Shown piece by piece: positions 1-7,663 of a stretch of DNA of 13,167 nucleotides; position 1 is the first letter of the stretch; every line of letters begins with the position of its first letter. Source of the DNA: Sanchytrium tribonematis (lineage: Eukaryota > Sanchytriomycota > Sanchytriomycetes > Sanchytriales > Sanchytriaceae); the NCBI GenBank assembly GCA_018985235.1, contig JADGIG010000199.1, positions 1-13,167 of the forward strand, given 5' to 3'. The notes below the pieces were generated by a model. The model was not told the DNA's origin, did no database searches, and was given only the letters and a program-made list of their open reading frames with translations. The position numbers were made by a program, and so were the translations under genes.

Positions 1-632
1 GGACGGCGTACGACCTGATCTAGCACGTATTCAACCAATTGTGGACTATCCTCGACCACAAACAGTGAAGCAAATTAGGACATTTTTAGGAATGGTATCT
101 TTTTATAGGAGCCATATCCATCAATTTGCAGACAAGGCAGTCCCCTTATACAATTTATTGAAAAAAATGTATTATTTCATTGGGACCAGAGTCATGAGAA
201 TGCATTTGCAAAATTGAAGGAAGGTATTATCAAACCAATTTGACAAAGCACCCTGAATTTACCAAACCGTTTGTATTAGAATGTGATGCTAGTACCGTAG
301 CAATTGCTAGCGTGTTAAAGCAAGATGATGAGATTATTGCAGTTGTCTCGAGATCCCTAAAGAACAATGAAATCAATTGGGCGATCCGAGAAAAAGAATT
401 GTTTAGTATAGTTTATTCAGTGCAGAAATTTCGTTACTTCTTGGAGGGACGTGATGACACCATTGTTCGAACTGATCATCAGTCACTTACGTATTTGAAG
501 AGCACTGATTTGAGGGGTAGAATAGCAAGGTGGGCTATGATTTTGATGCCTTTTCACCTCACTATTCAGTACATTAAAGGTCCTTCCAACGTGTTTGCAG
601 ACAGCTTTACTCGATTGAATGACCAGATGATG
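1..632 (+). pseudogene. Ty3/gypsy pol remnant: reverse transcriptase end and RNase H
   Basis: The open frame from base 2 reads like the connection region after a Ty3/gypsy reverse transcriptase, with the family hallmark FLGMVSFYR and nearby HQFADKAVPLYNLL. It loses frame in a run of seven A near 160-170. The next stretch, ending near 240, is in another frame, and a further one-base slip near 239 leads into the RNase H frame at 240-629. RNase H shows its expected acidic residues in order: ECDAS, then REKELFSIVY, then RTDHQSL. It ends with FADSFTRL, the usual close of Ty3 RNase H. The enzyme would remove RNA from RNA/DNA hybrids during reverse transcription. At least two frame breaks and the missing 5' part (cut by the window edge) make it non-functional. 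Class assignment is firm; the exact clade is not resolved. Confidence 0.88.
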
Positions 633-644
633 GTGGTAAAACTT

Positions 645-1468
645 ATCGATATTTGCTTACTATTACTGATTACTTTACAAAGTGGGTTGAATGCGTTCCT
701 TTGGAAACTGCCACGGCTGAGGAAGCTATGAAAGCATTTCAACGTGAGTGGGTAGCACGTCATGGCCGACCATTTAAGGTTATAACTAATCAAGGAAGCA
801 ATTTCAATTCCAAAATATTTAAGGATTATTGTACAAATGAAAATATTGAGGTTCATTTTACGGCAACTAATTACAAATAAGGCAATGGCATTGCAGAAAA
901 AGTTAATTATTCCGTGGTTAAGTTTATAAAGGTGAATATGGATGATAAAGATGATTGGCTAACACAATTGCCGAAGGCACTCCAGATTTAAGGTTTACAG
1001 TACACAAATCTCACAATCAAGTACCTTATGAACTAGTTTATGGTTTACCTGCACGATGGGGACCACTAGAAATGCCACGACCCAAGATGGAACCAGCTTA
1101 ACAATGATGCAAACACCACAAATCACCACACGAGAACCAAAATTAAAGAATATTTGGATAAGAAGTACAAAGGAGAGACAATTGAGGAGGAAGTTTATGT
1201 TCCTAATCCAGAGATTGAAAACAAGTTGTCAAAACCCTTTGTGGGTCAATTTGAAGTAGTTGAAACCCTTCTTTATGGGAATTTATTGTTGGATAATGGT
1301 GATAGGGTAAACACGAATCAAATAAGGAAGAAAAACGATTTAGCCTTAAATGCAGCTTCTAATGAAAAAATTATGAAAGATTCACAGGAAAACGAGCAGT
1401 GCAATCTATTTCAGGCTTGTCCCGAATACTTTGATTTAGGAGTTTCATTTCAGCCTTTTGGTTTATAG
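645..1468 (+). pseudogene. Ty3/gypsy integrase remnant
   Basis: The frame at 653-880 carries part of the integrase core (ITDYFTKWVECVP, then ITNQGSNF), followed after a TAA stop by GNGIAEKVN. A piece near 985-1080 contains the typical NQVPYELVYG. The frame at 1154-1468 carries the C-terminal SH3-like region, including VGQFEVVETLLYGNLLLDNG. The pieces lie in the usual Ty3 order but in different frames. The H2C2 zinc finger and the part of the core with the first catalytic Asp are absent, because RNase H ends only a few tens of bases upstream. The second catalytic Asp, normally in TDQGSNF, is Asn here. The third acidic residue (E in AEKVN) remains. The gene is dead by several independent lesions. 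The last ~40 codons before the stop at 1466-1468 do not match anything I recognise. Confidence 0.87.
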
Positions 1469-1711
1469 TACCAAGAATTGATATTTCGAAGAAAGGGGTT
1501 AGAACCTGATACAATTCATGAAATTTATTTAGGAAAAAAACTAAAACTGAAATGAATGGCTGCAAAACATCATGGAGGGATGTTGTATCCACAGGATGTG
1601 AAATGGGTGATGTTGTGACCCCATTGATTTCAATTATTGCCAATACTTGCAATTGATAATGAGCGAGAGTTGGAAATTGGTACATTTTATGGTGCCAATG
1701 AAAAAGTTATT

Positions 1712-1736
1712 ACAAATGATCACGCTGATCATTTGT
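1712..1736. repeat. Perfect 11-bp inverted repeat, 3-nt loop
   Basis: The arms acaaatgatca and tgatcatttgt are exact reverse complements, separated by cgc. They would form an 11-bp stem with a three-base loop in single-stranded DNA or RNA. There is no T-run after it, so it does not look like a bacterial-type terminator. Its function is unknown. Confidence 0.8.
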
Positions 1737-1886
1737 CTATTTAAAGGAAACGAATCTCAATAAATAATGGTTTATTCGAAAAATATTTACGAAAACAAAA
1801 ACAAGAAAGCGAAGTCAATCCAAGAGATAAGGGACTTATTGATTAAGGCACCCAAATCCTTGGATGTCACCGATGGCCAGGGTGAT

Positions 1887-1905
1887 TACACACTGTGAGT
1901 GTGTA
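1887..1905. repeat. Perfect 8-bp inverted repeat, 3-nt loop
   Basis: The arms tacacact and agtgtgta are exact reverse complements around a gtg loop. With one bulged base the stem can be extended by GA/TC. It lies about 150 bases after the 11-bp inverted repeat and has the same loop length. Its function is unknown. Confidence 0.7.
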
Positions 1906-1980
1906 TCATGCATTGAACATCAATCTTTTGGGGAAACATGTCTGGGATAAAAGATAGGTTGATATTATAGAAGGAGATAA

Positions 1981-2121
1981 ATGAAGAAAGAAAGACGGAA
2001 TTTATTGACATATGAAGGCATATGGATATGCGTTGTATTTTTGGCAATAGCATCCAGTCTATCCAATCATTTTTGGTTTTTTTCAATTATTTCAAAATAC
2101 ATAATATCTACCTCGCGTTAA
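1981..2121 (+). CDS. Small hydrophobic ORF, doubtful
   Basis: This 46-codon ATG frame starts with a basic stretch (MKKERR) and continues with a hydrophobic run at about residues 14-28 (IWICVVFLAIASSL), which could be a signal anchor. A purine-rich AAGGAGA lies just upstream, but in a eukaryotic setting that is probably chance. I recognise no homologue. AT-rich DNA produces hydrophobic short frames easily, so it may well not be expressed. Confidence 0.15.
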   Translation: MKKERRNLLTYEGIWICVVFLAIASSLSNHFWFFSIISKYIISTSR

Positions 2122-2385
2122 TCTACATTGAAGATTTTAGCTGCACAATTAGTACAGAATAATCAGAACTATTTCAGAATGACCTCAAAAAGAAATATAA
2201 ATTGAAATAAGTACTAGTGATTATTGTAGAAATGAAAAGTACCACCGAAGATGCAAAGTTAATTACGTGTAGTTGAACTTGATTTTCTAAGATTGCTATA
2301 CTGTGTGACTGAAAAGAGACCGAGATGGATGGAATTGAAATCTGAAGGATTAGATGCGACAAAGTCTGGTACTTTGGAGCGATGA

Positions 2386-2703
2386 TTACATGCAAAACTG
2401 GAAGTCAAATTAGATTCTTATCCACAATTTATATGGGATGCTAGTCAGTCTATTACAAAATGGAAGTCGTTGCTAAAAGCATATAAATCACAGATTAGAA
2501 TGGATAATTCTGATACTGGTGGTGGTGAAAGACCCATAATTTTTGGTGAAAACAAAATTGCTGTTATCATGCCATCTCAAGATCCATCAATCTGTCCAGT
2601 CGCAAAATATTATTCTTTCACAAGTCAATTAGAAATGCCCAATTCCTCAGCCATCGTGTCTGACCTGAGCCAGCACGTAGGCACCGACTATTTATATAAA
2701 TGA
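2386..2703 (+). pseudogene. Myb/SANT-like DNA-binding protein of a PIF/Harbinger transposon, 5'-truncated
   Basis: The frame is open from 2386, just after a TGA at 2383-2385, to the TGA at 2701-2703. The stretch SITKWKSLLKAYKSQI, then an acidic/Ser/Gly spacer (DNSDTGGGERP) and an aromatic residue, is the typical end of the Myb/SANT-like (MADF-related) domain encoded as the second protein of PIF/Harbinger elements. In known elements this partner helps bring the transposase to the nucleus and to transposon ends. There is no good start codon in the retained part and the first helix of the domain is missing or decayed, so I call it a pseudogene. Its stop lies one base from the stop of the oppositely oriented transposase, which confirms they are one element. 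Confidence 0.75.
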
Positions 2704-2704
2704 A

Positions 2705-3471
2705 TCAAATATTTTTTTTATTTATATTGTAGACAACCATCGCTGCTGTATCTAGCAATGGTACATGTTTTTTATCTGCTTCCATTTGTTTGTAAAAAAG
2801 ACCAAATTTGCCTTTAAATTGGCCAAATGTTTGCTCTACCACGCTACGGGCTGAACCGCTAATATCACCACCCGTTTTTAAAAAAAAGGTTCATGTTCAA
2901 CTGCGCTATCTACCAAAGTCATGTTATCAATATTAAATACTTTTTGATCATTTTTAATTGCTTCGTACAAAACAGTGCTGTTAAAGATGCTGCTATCATT
3001 TACAGTGCTAGAAAATCCTGCATTTATGAAAAGGATACGGCTGTCAAAGTCACAAATTGCTAAGACATTGACTCCATATCCTTTCTTGTATCCACTCCAG
3101 TATCTTTCCCCGAATTTGACTGGTTGGCGAATTTTGATGAATGTGCCATCCATGGCAGCAACCACGTTATAAACAACATGTCTGAGTCTAAATGACTGCT
3201 GACTGGCTAAGATCTACACTAATTTCAAATGCCAACTTGCATCGGATCAAATTTGCCATTTTTAGCACAATTGTGCAAATAGAACCACGAGCATAACCAA
3301 ATTGCTGCCCAAGTGGTCTATAGTTTTCTCCCGTCGCGATATGACAAATAAAGATACATAATGCTTTTTTGCGTCTATTTGTAGCATAAACTTCGATTTT
3401 ATTGCATTTAAAATGTAACTGAATGCAGCTATTGGAATACGCATGTGATCTTGAAATTCTTCGTCATCCAT
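2705..3471 (-). pseudogene. PIF/Harbinger DDE transposase, frameshifted
   Basis: An ATG frame starts at 3471 (MDDEEFQDHMRIP). Around 3360-3370 it slips into another frame that reads HIATGENYRPLGQQFGYARG, the typical helix-turn-helix of PIF/Harbinger (DDE_Tnp_4) transposases. This frame stops at 3188-3190. A third frame continues through VAAMDGTFIKI (first catalytic Asp at about 3148-3150) and AGFSSTVNDSSIF (second Asp), then reaches a TAA at 2878-2880. That stop lies in a run of eight T on the minus strand. One frame further, VEQTFGQFKGKF supplies the usual VE..FG.xKG catalytic Glu region, and the frame ends with TGA at 2705-2707. The enzyme would cut and paste its element. At least three frame breaks make it inactive, although the domain order is complete. 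Confidence 0.9.
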
Positions 3472-3853
3472 TTTTAATAAGTAGTTATCGTACCAGTCTG
3501 AGCTGTATTGTTTTCATTTCGAGTGCTTTTAAAAGCAGCTAGTAGGAGGAACAACATTGTATGAAAAAATAATGAATTTTATTTAGATTCAATCTTCAAA
3601 TATGTAATAAAACGAAATGTACAAGATCGAGTTGTATCAGGGTTGAATACCCCTTCAACTCAATCCATACTCGACTCTGGAGTCAATTCTAGAACACTAC
3701 CATTTAGAATGCTTCAAAATTGCTATTTTGGTGACTGTTGACCAATGGAGTGCATAGAAGGACCACTTCGTGGCATAAGAATAATCAAATAGATAGACGA
3801 CGGGTGTCTGCCTGGGAGACGAGTAAATAAATAAATTATTTACAATGAATAAC
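3472..3853. other. Non-coding stretch, possible LTR or leader sequence
   Basis: I see no gene here. The stretch contains AATAAA-type sequence near 3606-3614, a 12-bp palindrome gcttttaaaagc at 3525-3536, and small stem-loops such as GACTC-TG-GAGTC near 3673-3684. It precedes a small ATG frame with a good start context at 3854. The layout resembles an LTR plus leader of a retroelement, but no second LTR copy and no primer-binding site could be identified, so this remains a guess. Confidence 0.3.
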
Positions 3854-3973
3854 ATGGCGCCTCCTAAAGTCGAAGAATTAAAGCATATGCAAGAACATGA
3901 GATGCAGGAAGCCGTAGACAACGGTACAAGTGAAGGCAAACTTACTAGTCTCAGATCTGTACACCAACTTTAA
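3854..3973 (+). CDS. Small ORF with strong start context, unknown
   Basis: This 39-codon frame starts MAPPKVEELKHMQEHEMQ, which is charged and probably helical. The start aacATGG has A at -3 and G at +4, a near-ideal eukaryotic context. It lies upstream of a retropepsin-like fragment and could be the first codons of a retroelement gag gene or a first exon. I recognise no homologue. The short length and surrounding decay keep confidence low. Confidence 0.25.
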   Translation: MAPPKVEELKHMQEHEMQEAVDNGTSEGKLTSLRSVHQL

Positions 3974-4049
3974 TACAGTCCCTTGAAAATGGATTTAAAA
4001 TTCGGGGTTTTTCTCGGGATTAAATAAAATTGAAAAAAGTGGGGTTTTC

Positions 4050-4306
4050 TTAGATTCTGGCTCACAACAATCACTGTGTCGACGAACTACAACAAATTTA
4101 AAACCCAAGATACTGCCCGGTGGTTTGGAGGGTATGGTTTTTAATTTTGTTTAGCAGTCTCAATGATGATTCCGTGGAACTTGACAATACTTTCAATTAC
4201 TTATCAATTCCATTCCACATCAAAAATGATTTCACGATAAATACAAATCTTGATACATTTCTGGCTCAATATGAGCGGCTAATACAGATGCCTTTATAAG
4301 TTTAAA
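4050..4306 (+). pseudogene. Retroelement aspartic protease fragment (BEL/Pao-like)
   Basis: The frame near 4050-4152 contains FLDSGSQQSL. The LDSGSQxS pattern is typical of retropepsin-like proteases of BEL/Pao elements (DUF1758/Peptidase A17 neighbourhood). The frame stops at TAG near 4150. A second frame (about 4160-4299) continues with SLNDDSVELDNTFNYLSIPF, plausible as the second half, and ends in TAA. Such proteases mature the element's polyprotein. No reverse transcriptase follows, so only a fragment remains. This is a different element from both the Ty3 pol at the left end and the gag/protease on the minus strand. Confidence 0.45.
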
Positions 4307-4379
4307 AATACCAGAAAATTCGAAACCTAGTCAGCAGCAAAAAGCGACGCAAAAGGTATTTAAACAGTATTAAGACATC

Positions 4380-4667
4380 GCTAAACAATTCAATGGGGAT
4401 GCCAATCCAGTGGCTAGTATTGATTACAATGAACAAATCACTAACCTTGAAAACGAATACGAAATTTTAGAATTAGCACTAAAAATGAAAGAAAATCAGA
4501 ACTATCAACCATCCACTTCTAAAGAGCATACTCACTTGTTGACAAGAACCATAAGTGACTTTAAGTTGCTAAGTATCAATGTTACAAGAAAACTGTTAGA
4601 ATACATTAGTTTTTTGAAAAGCCAATTCGAATATTATAGTAATTTGTTTAAAATTCATCCAATATAA
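4380..4667 (+). pseudogene. Coiled-coil-like ORF fragment, unknown
   Basis: The frame is open from about 4380 to TAA at 4665-4667, with no ATG in a good position. It includes NEQITNLENEYEILELALKM, whose hydrophobic spacing suggests a coiled coil. A Ser/Thr/Pro linker and a second helical stretch with basic and aromatic residues follow. Gag proteins of LTR elements often start with such helices, but the position after a protease fragment would be the wrong order, so rearrangement or a separate element would be needed. No family is recognised. Confidence 0.3.
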
Positions 4668-4896
4668 CCATTAACGACGTCCAAAAATATCTATAAGTTG
4701 TTCCACTCAAAATAGTTAAAAAGTGTTACAGTATTTTTTGAAGGTGCTGGAGTATTAAATTCAATTAATTACTAATTTGATAATTCTGTTTACGATTTTT
4801 GACACTGCCTACAAAGTAATTGGTGATTAAACACCCTTTGCTAACATTAAGCAGACCCAAATGGCCATATCCACTAAACAAGCACAATCACACTCT
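4668..4896. other. Non-coding AT-rich stretch
   Basis: Nothing recognisable: no open frame of note, no repeat or RNA gene seen. Confidence 0.5.
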
Positions 4897-5238
4897 TCAA
4901 CGGCCATTACGATTAAAGTAACACTTTTCGTAAATGTCTTCACAACTATTCGGGAACGTCGATATACCATCATTCACATAATTAGTAACATTGAAAAGCA
5001 TAGATGACCATTTTTTTTGGATCTTAAAGTAGCACCTAAGGTGTGAAAAATATGTTATCCCTGTTAAATATAATTGATCATGGTAATCATGGATAAACTT
5101 CGTGACAATTTCAATTATTTCTGAACAACCACCACATCTTTGTCTTACAGCAGTATTTACTTTTTTAGTCAGGTTTTTTATCAAATCACGGACTTCATCC
5201 TTTATAGAGTGTTTGGTAAAAATTTCTGTCTTACTCAT
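4897..5238 (-). CDS. Unknown 113-residue ORF
   Basis: This is an ATG frame of 113 codons on the minus strand, the longest open frame between 3.5 and 6.9 kb. The N-terminal third is charged and helical (FTKHSIKDEVRDLIKNL). A CGGC motif sits near residue 35, and two more Cys lie near the end (NSCEDIYEKCYF), so disulfides or a metal site are possible. It has no signal peptide or membrane segment. A short stretch upstream on the same strand (about 5315-5390) is also open and ends at a GTAAGT, so this could be one exon of a spliced gene. I recognise no homologue. Length and amino-acid mix make it more likely than chance to be a gene or gene relic, but that is not certain. Confidence 0.35.
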   Translation of the reverse strand: MSKTEIFTKHSIKDEVRDLIKNLTKKVNTAVRQRCGGCSEIIEIVTKFIHDYHDQLYLTGITYFSHLRCYFKIQKKWSSMLFNVTNYVNDGISTFPNSCEDIYEKCYFNRNGR

Positions 5239-5474
5239 TTCTACGTATCAAAGTCTCCTTTACTTTTCAGATGCGACTGCTATGACACAACAATTAAGAC
5301 AGTGCAAACTTACTTTTCCTCACCGGGTGTAAGATTATCCTTACCTTTGAGAACCGTACAAACCCATAGCCAATCGAAAGATAGATGGAAGTTACTACAA
5401 GACGCTACGTGCTTCTACTAGCTATCTAATGAAATACATTATTTACAAATATGATTTTTATGCATTTATTATAA
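5239..5474. other. Unassigned stretch with possible splice donor
   Basis: No gene is called. On the minus strand about 5315-5390 is open and is followed by GTAAGT (5313 down to 5308), a perfect splice donor consensus, with an AG (tgtcatag) some 40 bases later. This may link to the 113-residue frame at 4897-5238, but I cannot show it. Confidence 0.25.
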
Positions 5475-5600
5475 AACTACGATAGTGATAGAAGTCGCAT
5501 AAGTGACTTAGATGAATGTAGTAGTATGACCACAATCGATGGATGGTCAGAGGCAGCTTATGAAAAATTTACGAGAGCTGCAGTTGTTTGGCTAGATTAA
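5475..5600 (+). pseudogene. Short protein-like open stretch, unknown
   Basis: The frame is open between a TAA at 5472 and a TAA at 5598-5600. It reads as a Ser/Asp-rich segment followed by GWSEAAYEKFTRAAVVWLD, which looks like real coding sequence with an amphipathic helix. No start codon explains its full length (an ATG lies inside, near 5526). It may be an exon or TE relic. No family is recognised. Confidence 0.25.
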
Positions 5601-5720
5601 CAGTAAAAACATAGTAGCGAGGTAAGTAGACGATTAGTTCCGTCTAGTCAATGTATGAGAAACGTCATCTATGTATTTGTAAGTATTTTATAAACGAGCG
5701 ATTTGCTAGAGGAAGTAAAT

Positions 5721-5948
5721 ATGCGCCGACTAGAAATTTTATTTCAAGGCATTTTGGAAACCTCTCGATCAGTAGGAGAATTGGTATTGATTTGTCAAGA
5801 TTTGCCTTTGAAAACGAAGATGTGAACTTTTACGGAGAGATTATTCGAGGTTGTAGAGAAGAATGGACCTTATTTACATTTGAAGGGTGTAGCTAGTCCA
5901 GCAGTATGCCAAAGCGAAGAGAGATCCACGCTCGAAATGGTCAAGTAG
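5721..5948 (+). pseudogene. ATG frame with one internal TGA, unknown
   Basis: An ATG at 5721 opens a frame that would run 75 codons to TAG at 5946-5948, with a single TGA at 5823-5825. Before the stop it reads LFQGILETSRSVGELVLICQ, and after it LFEVVEKNGPYLHLKGVASP. Both halves look like ordinary soluble protein. A competing frame at 5651-5896 is open over the same bases without a stop, so which frame was coding is undecided. No homologue is recognised. Confidence 0.25.
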
Positions 5949-6173
5949 TAAATAAACTTTCAAATTCAAAATAAATGGGATAGACAAACACATATTAAAT
6001 TTCAAAAACTTTATCTAATAATTACTTTGTAATATTCTCAACTATGTGTTGGAGTCAAATGATTTTAATTCACATTTTAATTTGCAATTAATTTGGCAGA
6101 CTCTCAAAGTGCCCTTAACGGAGATGCTGGAGAAAATTTGGAGAAGTAAGTGAGCAACGCCAAAAATTAATGA
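5949..6173. other. AT-rich stretch with an exon-like segment
   Basis: This is mostly featureless AT-rich DNA. At 6100-6145 a 46-base segment is preceded by a pyrimidine/AT-rich tract ending in CAG and followed by GTAAGT (6146-6151). It is open in one frame (DSQSALNGDAGENLE). It looks like a small exon, but no neighbouring exons could be joined with confidence. Confidence 0.25.
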
Positions 6174-6326
6174 ATGGAATGCAACTATGAAATCGCGAAT
6201 AATTCATCATCATATATAGATGAGCCTCAACCTCATTTACACACGCCATACAATAATCATTTTTTGCCAGGTGTTGGGCTTTACGTTGATTTTAAGAACC
6301 CAGTAGGTACTCATGCAAATGAATAA
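6174..6326 (+). CDS. 50-residue ORF, unknown
   Basis: This ATG frame of 50 codons contains DEPQPHLHTPYNNHFLPGVG, which reads like protein rather than random AT-rich translation. After its TAA, another frame continues protein-like from about 6340 (DLPLRLPQYGVDLENLSHVY) and, past a TAG, DDEHLKDLPLHHKAIVHAH, up to about 6525. Together these suggest one decayed gene of perhaps 110 or more codons with a frameshift and a stop. No family is recognised; a transposon or cellular pseudogene are both possible. Confidence 0.3.
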   Translation: MECNYEIANNSSSYIDEPQPHLHTPYNNHFLPGVGLYVDFKNPVGTHANE

Positions 6327-6710
6327 ATAAAAGTAGATCGCATGATCTGCCTTTGCGTTTACCTCAGTATGGTGTTGATTTGGAAAATTTGAGTCATGTT
6401 TATATGACTTCATGTTAGATGATATGCGATGTTTCAGATGATGAACATTTAAAGGATTTGCCACTTCATCACAAAGCTATTGTACATGCTCACACAAGAA
6501 TTATCACTTATGTGAACCAATATTGACCAAAATTTCCTTCGTCGGTGAATTAACAATCATCAATGATGGGAGATAGATAATTTTATTAATAATTTAGCAC
6601 CACGTGTACAGCAATCATGTGGACAGCAATTATTGATACTGCAAGAATAAGTCCCATTATAGTTAAAAAAAGGTGACAAGTCTGTCAAGATACAAAGATA
6701 AATTCATGTA
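6327..6710. other. Decayed coding remnant followed by featureless DNA
   Basis: Up to about 6525 the plus strand carries the protein-like continuation described for the 50-residue frame. From about 6530 to 6710 I see only AT-rich sequence. Confidence 0.35.
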
Positions 6711-6962
6711 ACTTCGGCCATTCCGGGGGCCGCGCTTGCCGTAGGCGCATTTACTTCCATAAATGGACGAAACCCGTGCTTCTGCATCCAGTCAGGCGCG
6801 GTTGATTGCTTGTAAATCAACCTTAGCCATCTCAGCGACTTCAAAATACGCCTTGCCATACAACCGGTTCGTCTGCCCTATACCTTGCAGCTCGATCAGG
6901 ATCTCGGAGTCCTCAAACCCGGTAGTACATGCGTCTCGGATGTACTGTCTGTACACCTCTTG
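6704..6962 (-). pseudogene. GC-rich foreign-looking coding island, unknown
   Basis: This stretch is far richer in G and C than everything around it (the line at 6721-6780 is about 58% GC). On the minus strand a frame is open from 6962, right after a TAG, to TGA at 6792-6794. It includes EDSEILIELQGIGQTNRLYG and AYFEVAEMAKVDLQAIN. A second minus frame overlaps it and runs to TGA at 6704-6706, reading MQKHGFRPFMEVNAPTASAA. The third codon positions favour G and C, unlike the host genes. The likeliest reading is one foreign coding piece with a single frame slip near 6790-6800. Source candidates are a bacterial or phage gene, a captured viral gene, or contamination in the assembly. No homologue is recognised. 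Confidence 0.4.
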
Positions 6963-7012
6963 CTAGCTCGAGTAAAGGGTTTGCTAACAATTTCTTTAAT
7001 TCTGAATCATGG

Positions 7013-7651
7013 CTAATATAGAAGACCTCTGATATTGTTAAACTCGTTCAAGATTATAGTTGACATTTCAAAGTCGTTTTTTGTACCAAAATGATTCAAA
7101 AATTTTGATCCTAAAATAAGATCTTGGCCAGTATTATCACAAATCATTAAGGAAATCTCTACATTTAAAGAAGGAGATAGTCCTCTCAAATTTAAAGTGG
7201 CTGTTGTTTGGCCCACACATTCGAGTTTGGAACCTGTAATGCTTTGAGCATCCCATTTTGAGGGTGATATTGTTAAAGACAAGTAATTGGCCAATGATTT
7301 ACTGATGATGTTTTCAGCGCTGCCAGAGTCTAGCAAAGTTGATTGACCATTTGTTTGACCATTACCTTTAATTCCAACTGGTAATTGTGGTCTTCCATCA
7401 ATCACTGCAACTTGTGATTTCCTGTTTTTAGGGTGTAACTCTGGGTGCCATACCCAACATTTTTCTTCAGGGTGATTTTTATGCGTATAAGTCTTTTTGT
7501 TTCTTTTGTGGGGATTCTTTGAGTCATTTGGGGGGTCCTTTGGAGAATCATTTTTTCGCTTTTGATTGACCTGTTTGGAAAGTAATTTCATATTTTCTTC
7601 CGCTCTTTGAGCAGTAGAGAAAGCCTCGGACAAATATGAAACATTTTGCAA
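7013..7651 (-). pseudogene. LTR retrotransposon gag end and retropepsin
   Basis: This is the downstream part of a gag-pro reading frame, separated from gag only by an in-frame TAA at 7664-7666. A basic, Lys-rich tail (residues ~28-60) and a CWVWHPELH segment, possibly a residual nucleic-acid-binding knuckle, are followed by an aspartic protease. The active site is LLDSGSAENII (Asp at residue 108 of this frame) and the conserved late motif is DLILGSKFL (residues ~177-185). Retropepsins act as dimers and cut the element's polyprotein. The frame ends at a stop shortly after the protease and no reverse transcriptase follows. A GC-rich island replaces it, so the element is 3'-truncated here. Confidence 0.85.
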
Positions 7652-7663
7652 CGTTGCAAATGC

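Larger units (their letters stand above)
1469..2385. other. Intergenic/TE debris with short open stretches
   Basis: There is no recognisable gene here. Short protein-like stretches occur on the plus strand, for example one read near 1635-1741 that contains ERELEIGTFYGANEKVITND, and a small ATG frame at 1981-2121. They follow the Ty3 integrase and could be decayed downstream ORF or 3' untranslated sequence of that element, but no family motif supports this. The stretch also holds two perfect inverted repeats, listed separately. The first part of the Myb-like gene may extend into 2270-2385, but a TGA at 2383 interrupts its frame. Confidence 0.5.

Noticed and set aside
1712-1745. Helitron 3' end (hairpin then CTRR)
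   Set aside because: The hairpin is followed by CTAT, not CTRR, and no Rep/helicase sequence is present.
3648-3690. tRNA-like T-arm (aggg-ttgaata-ccct) with neighbouring stem-loops
   Set aside because: The loop lacks the invariant C of TTC, and no acceptor or anticodon arm fits around it.
3540-3853. LTR call
   Set aside because: No second copy in the window, no TG...CA ends with a target duplication, and no convincing primer-binding site.
6763-6966. Plus-strand frame across the GC-rich island
   Set aside because: The minus-strand frames read more like protein; the plus frame is Ser/Cys-rich shadow sequence.
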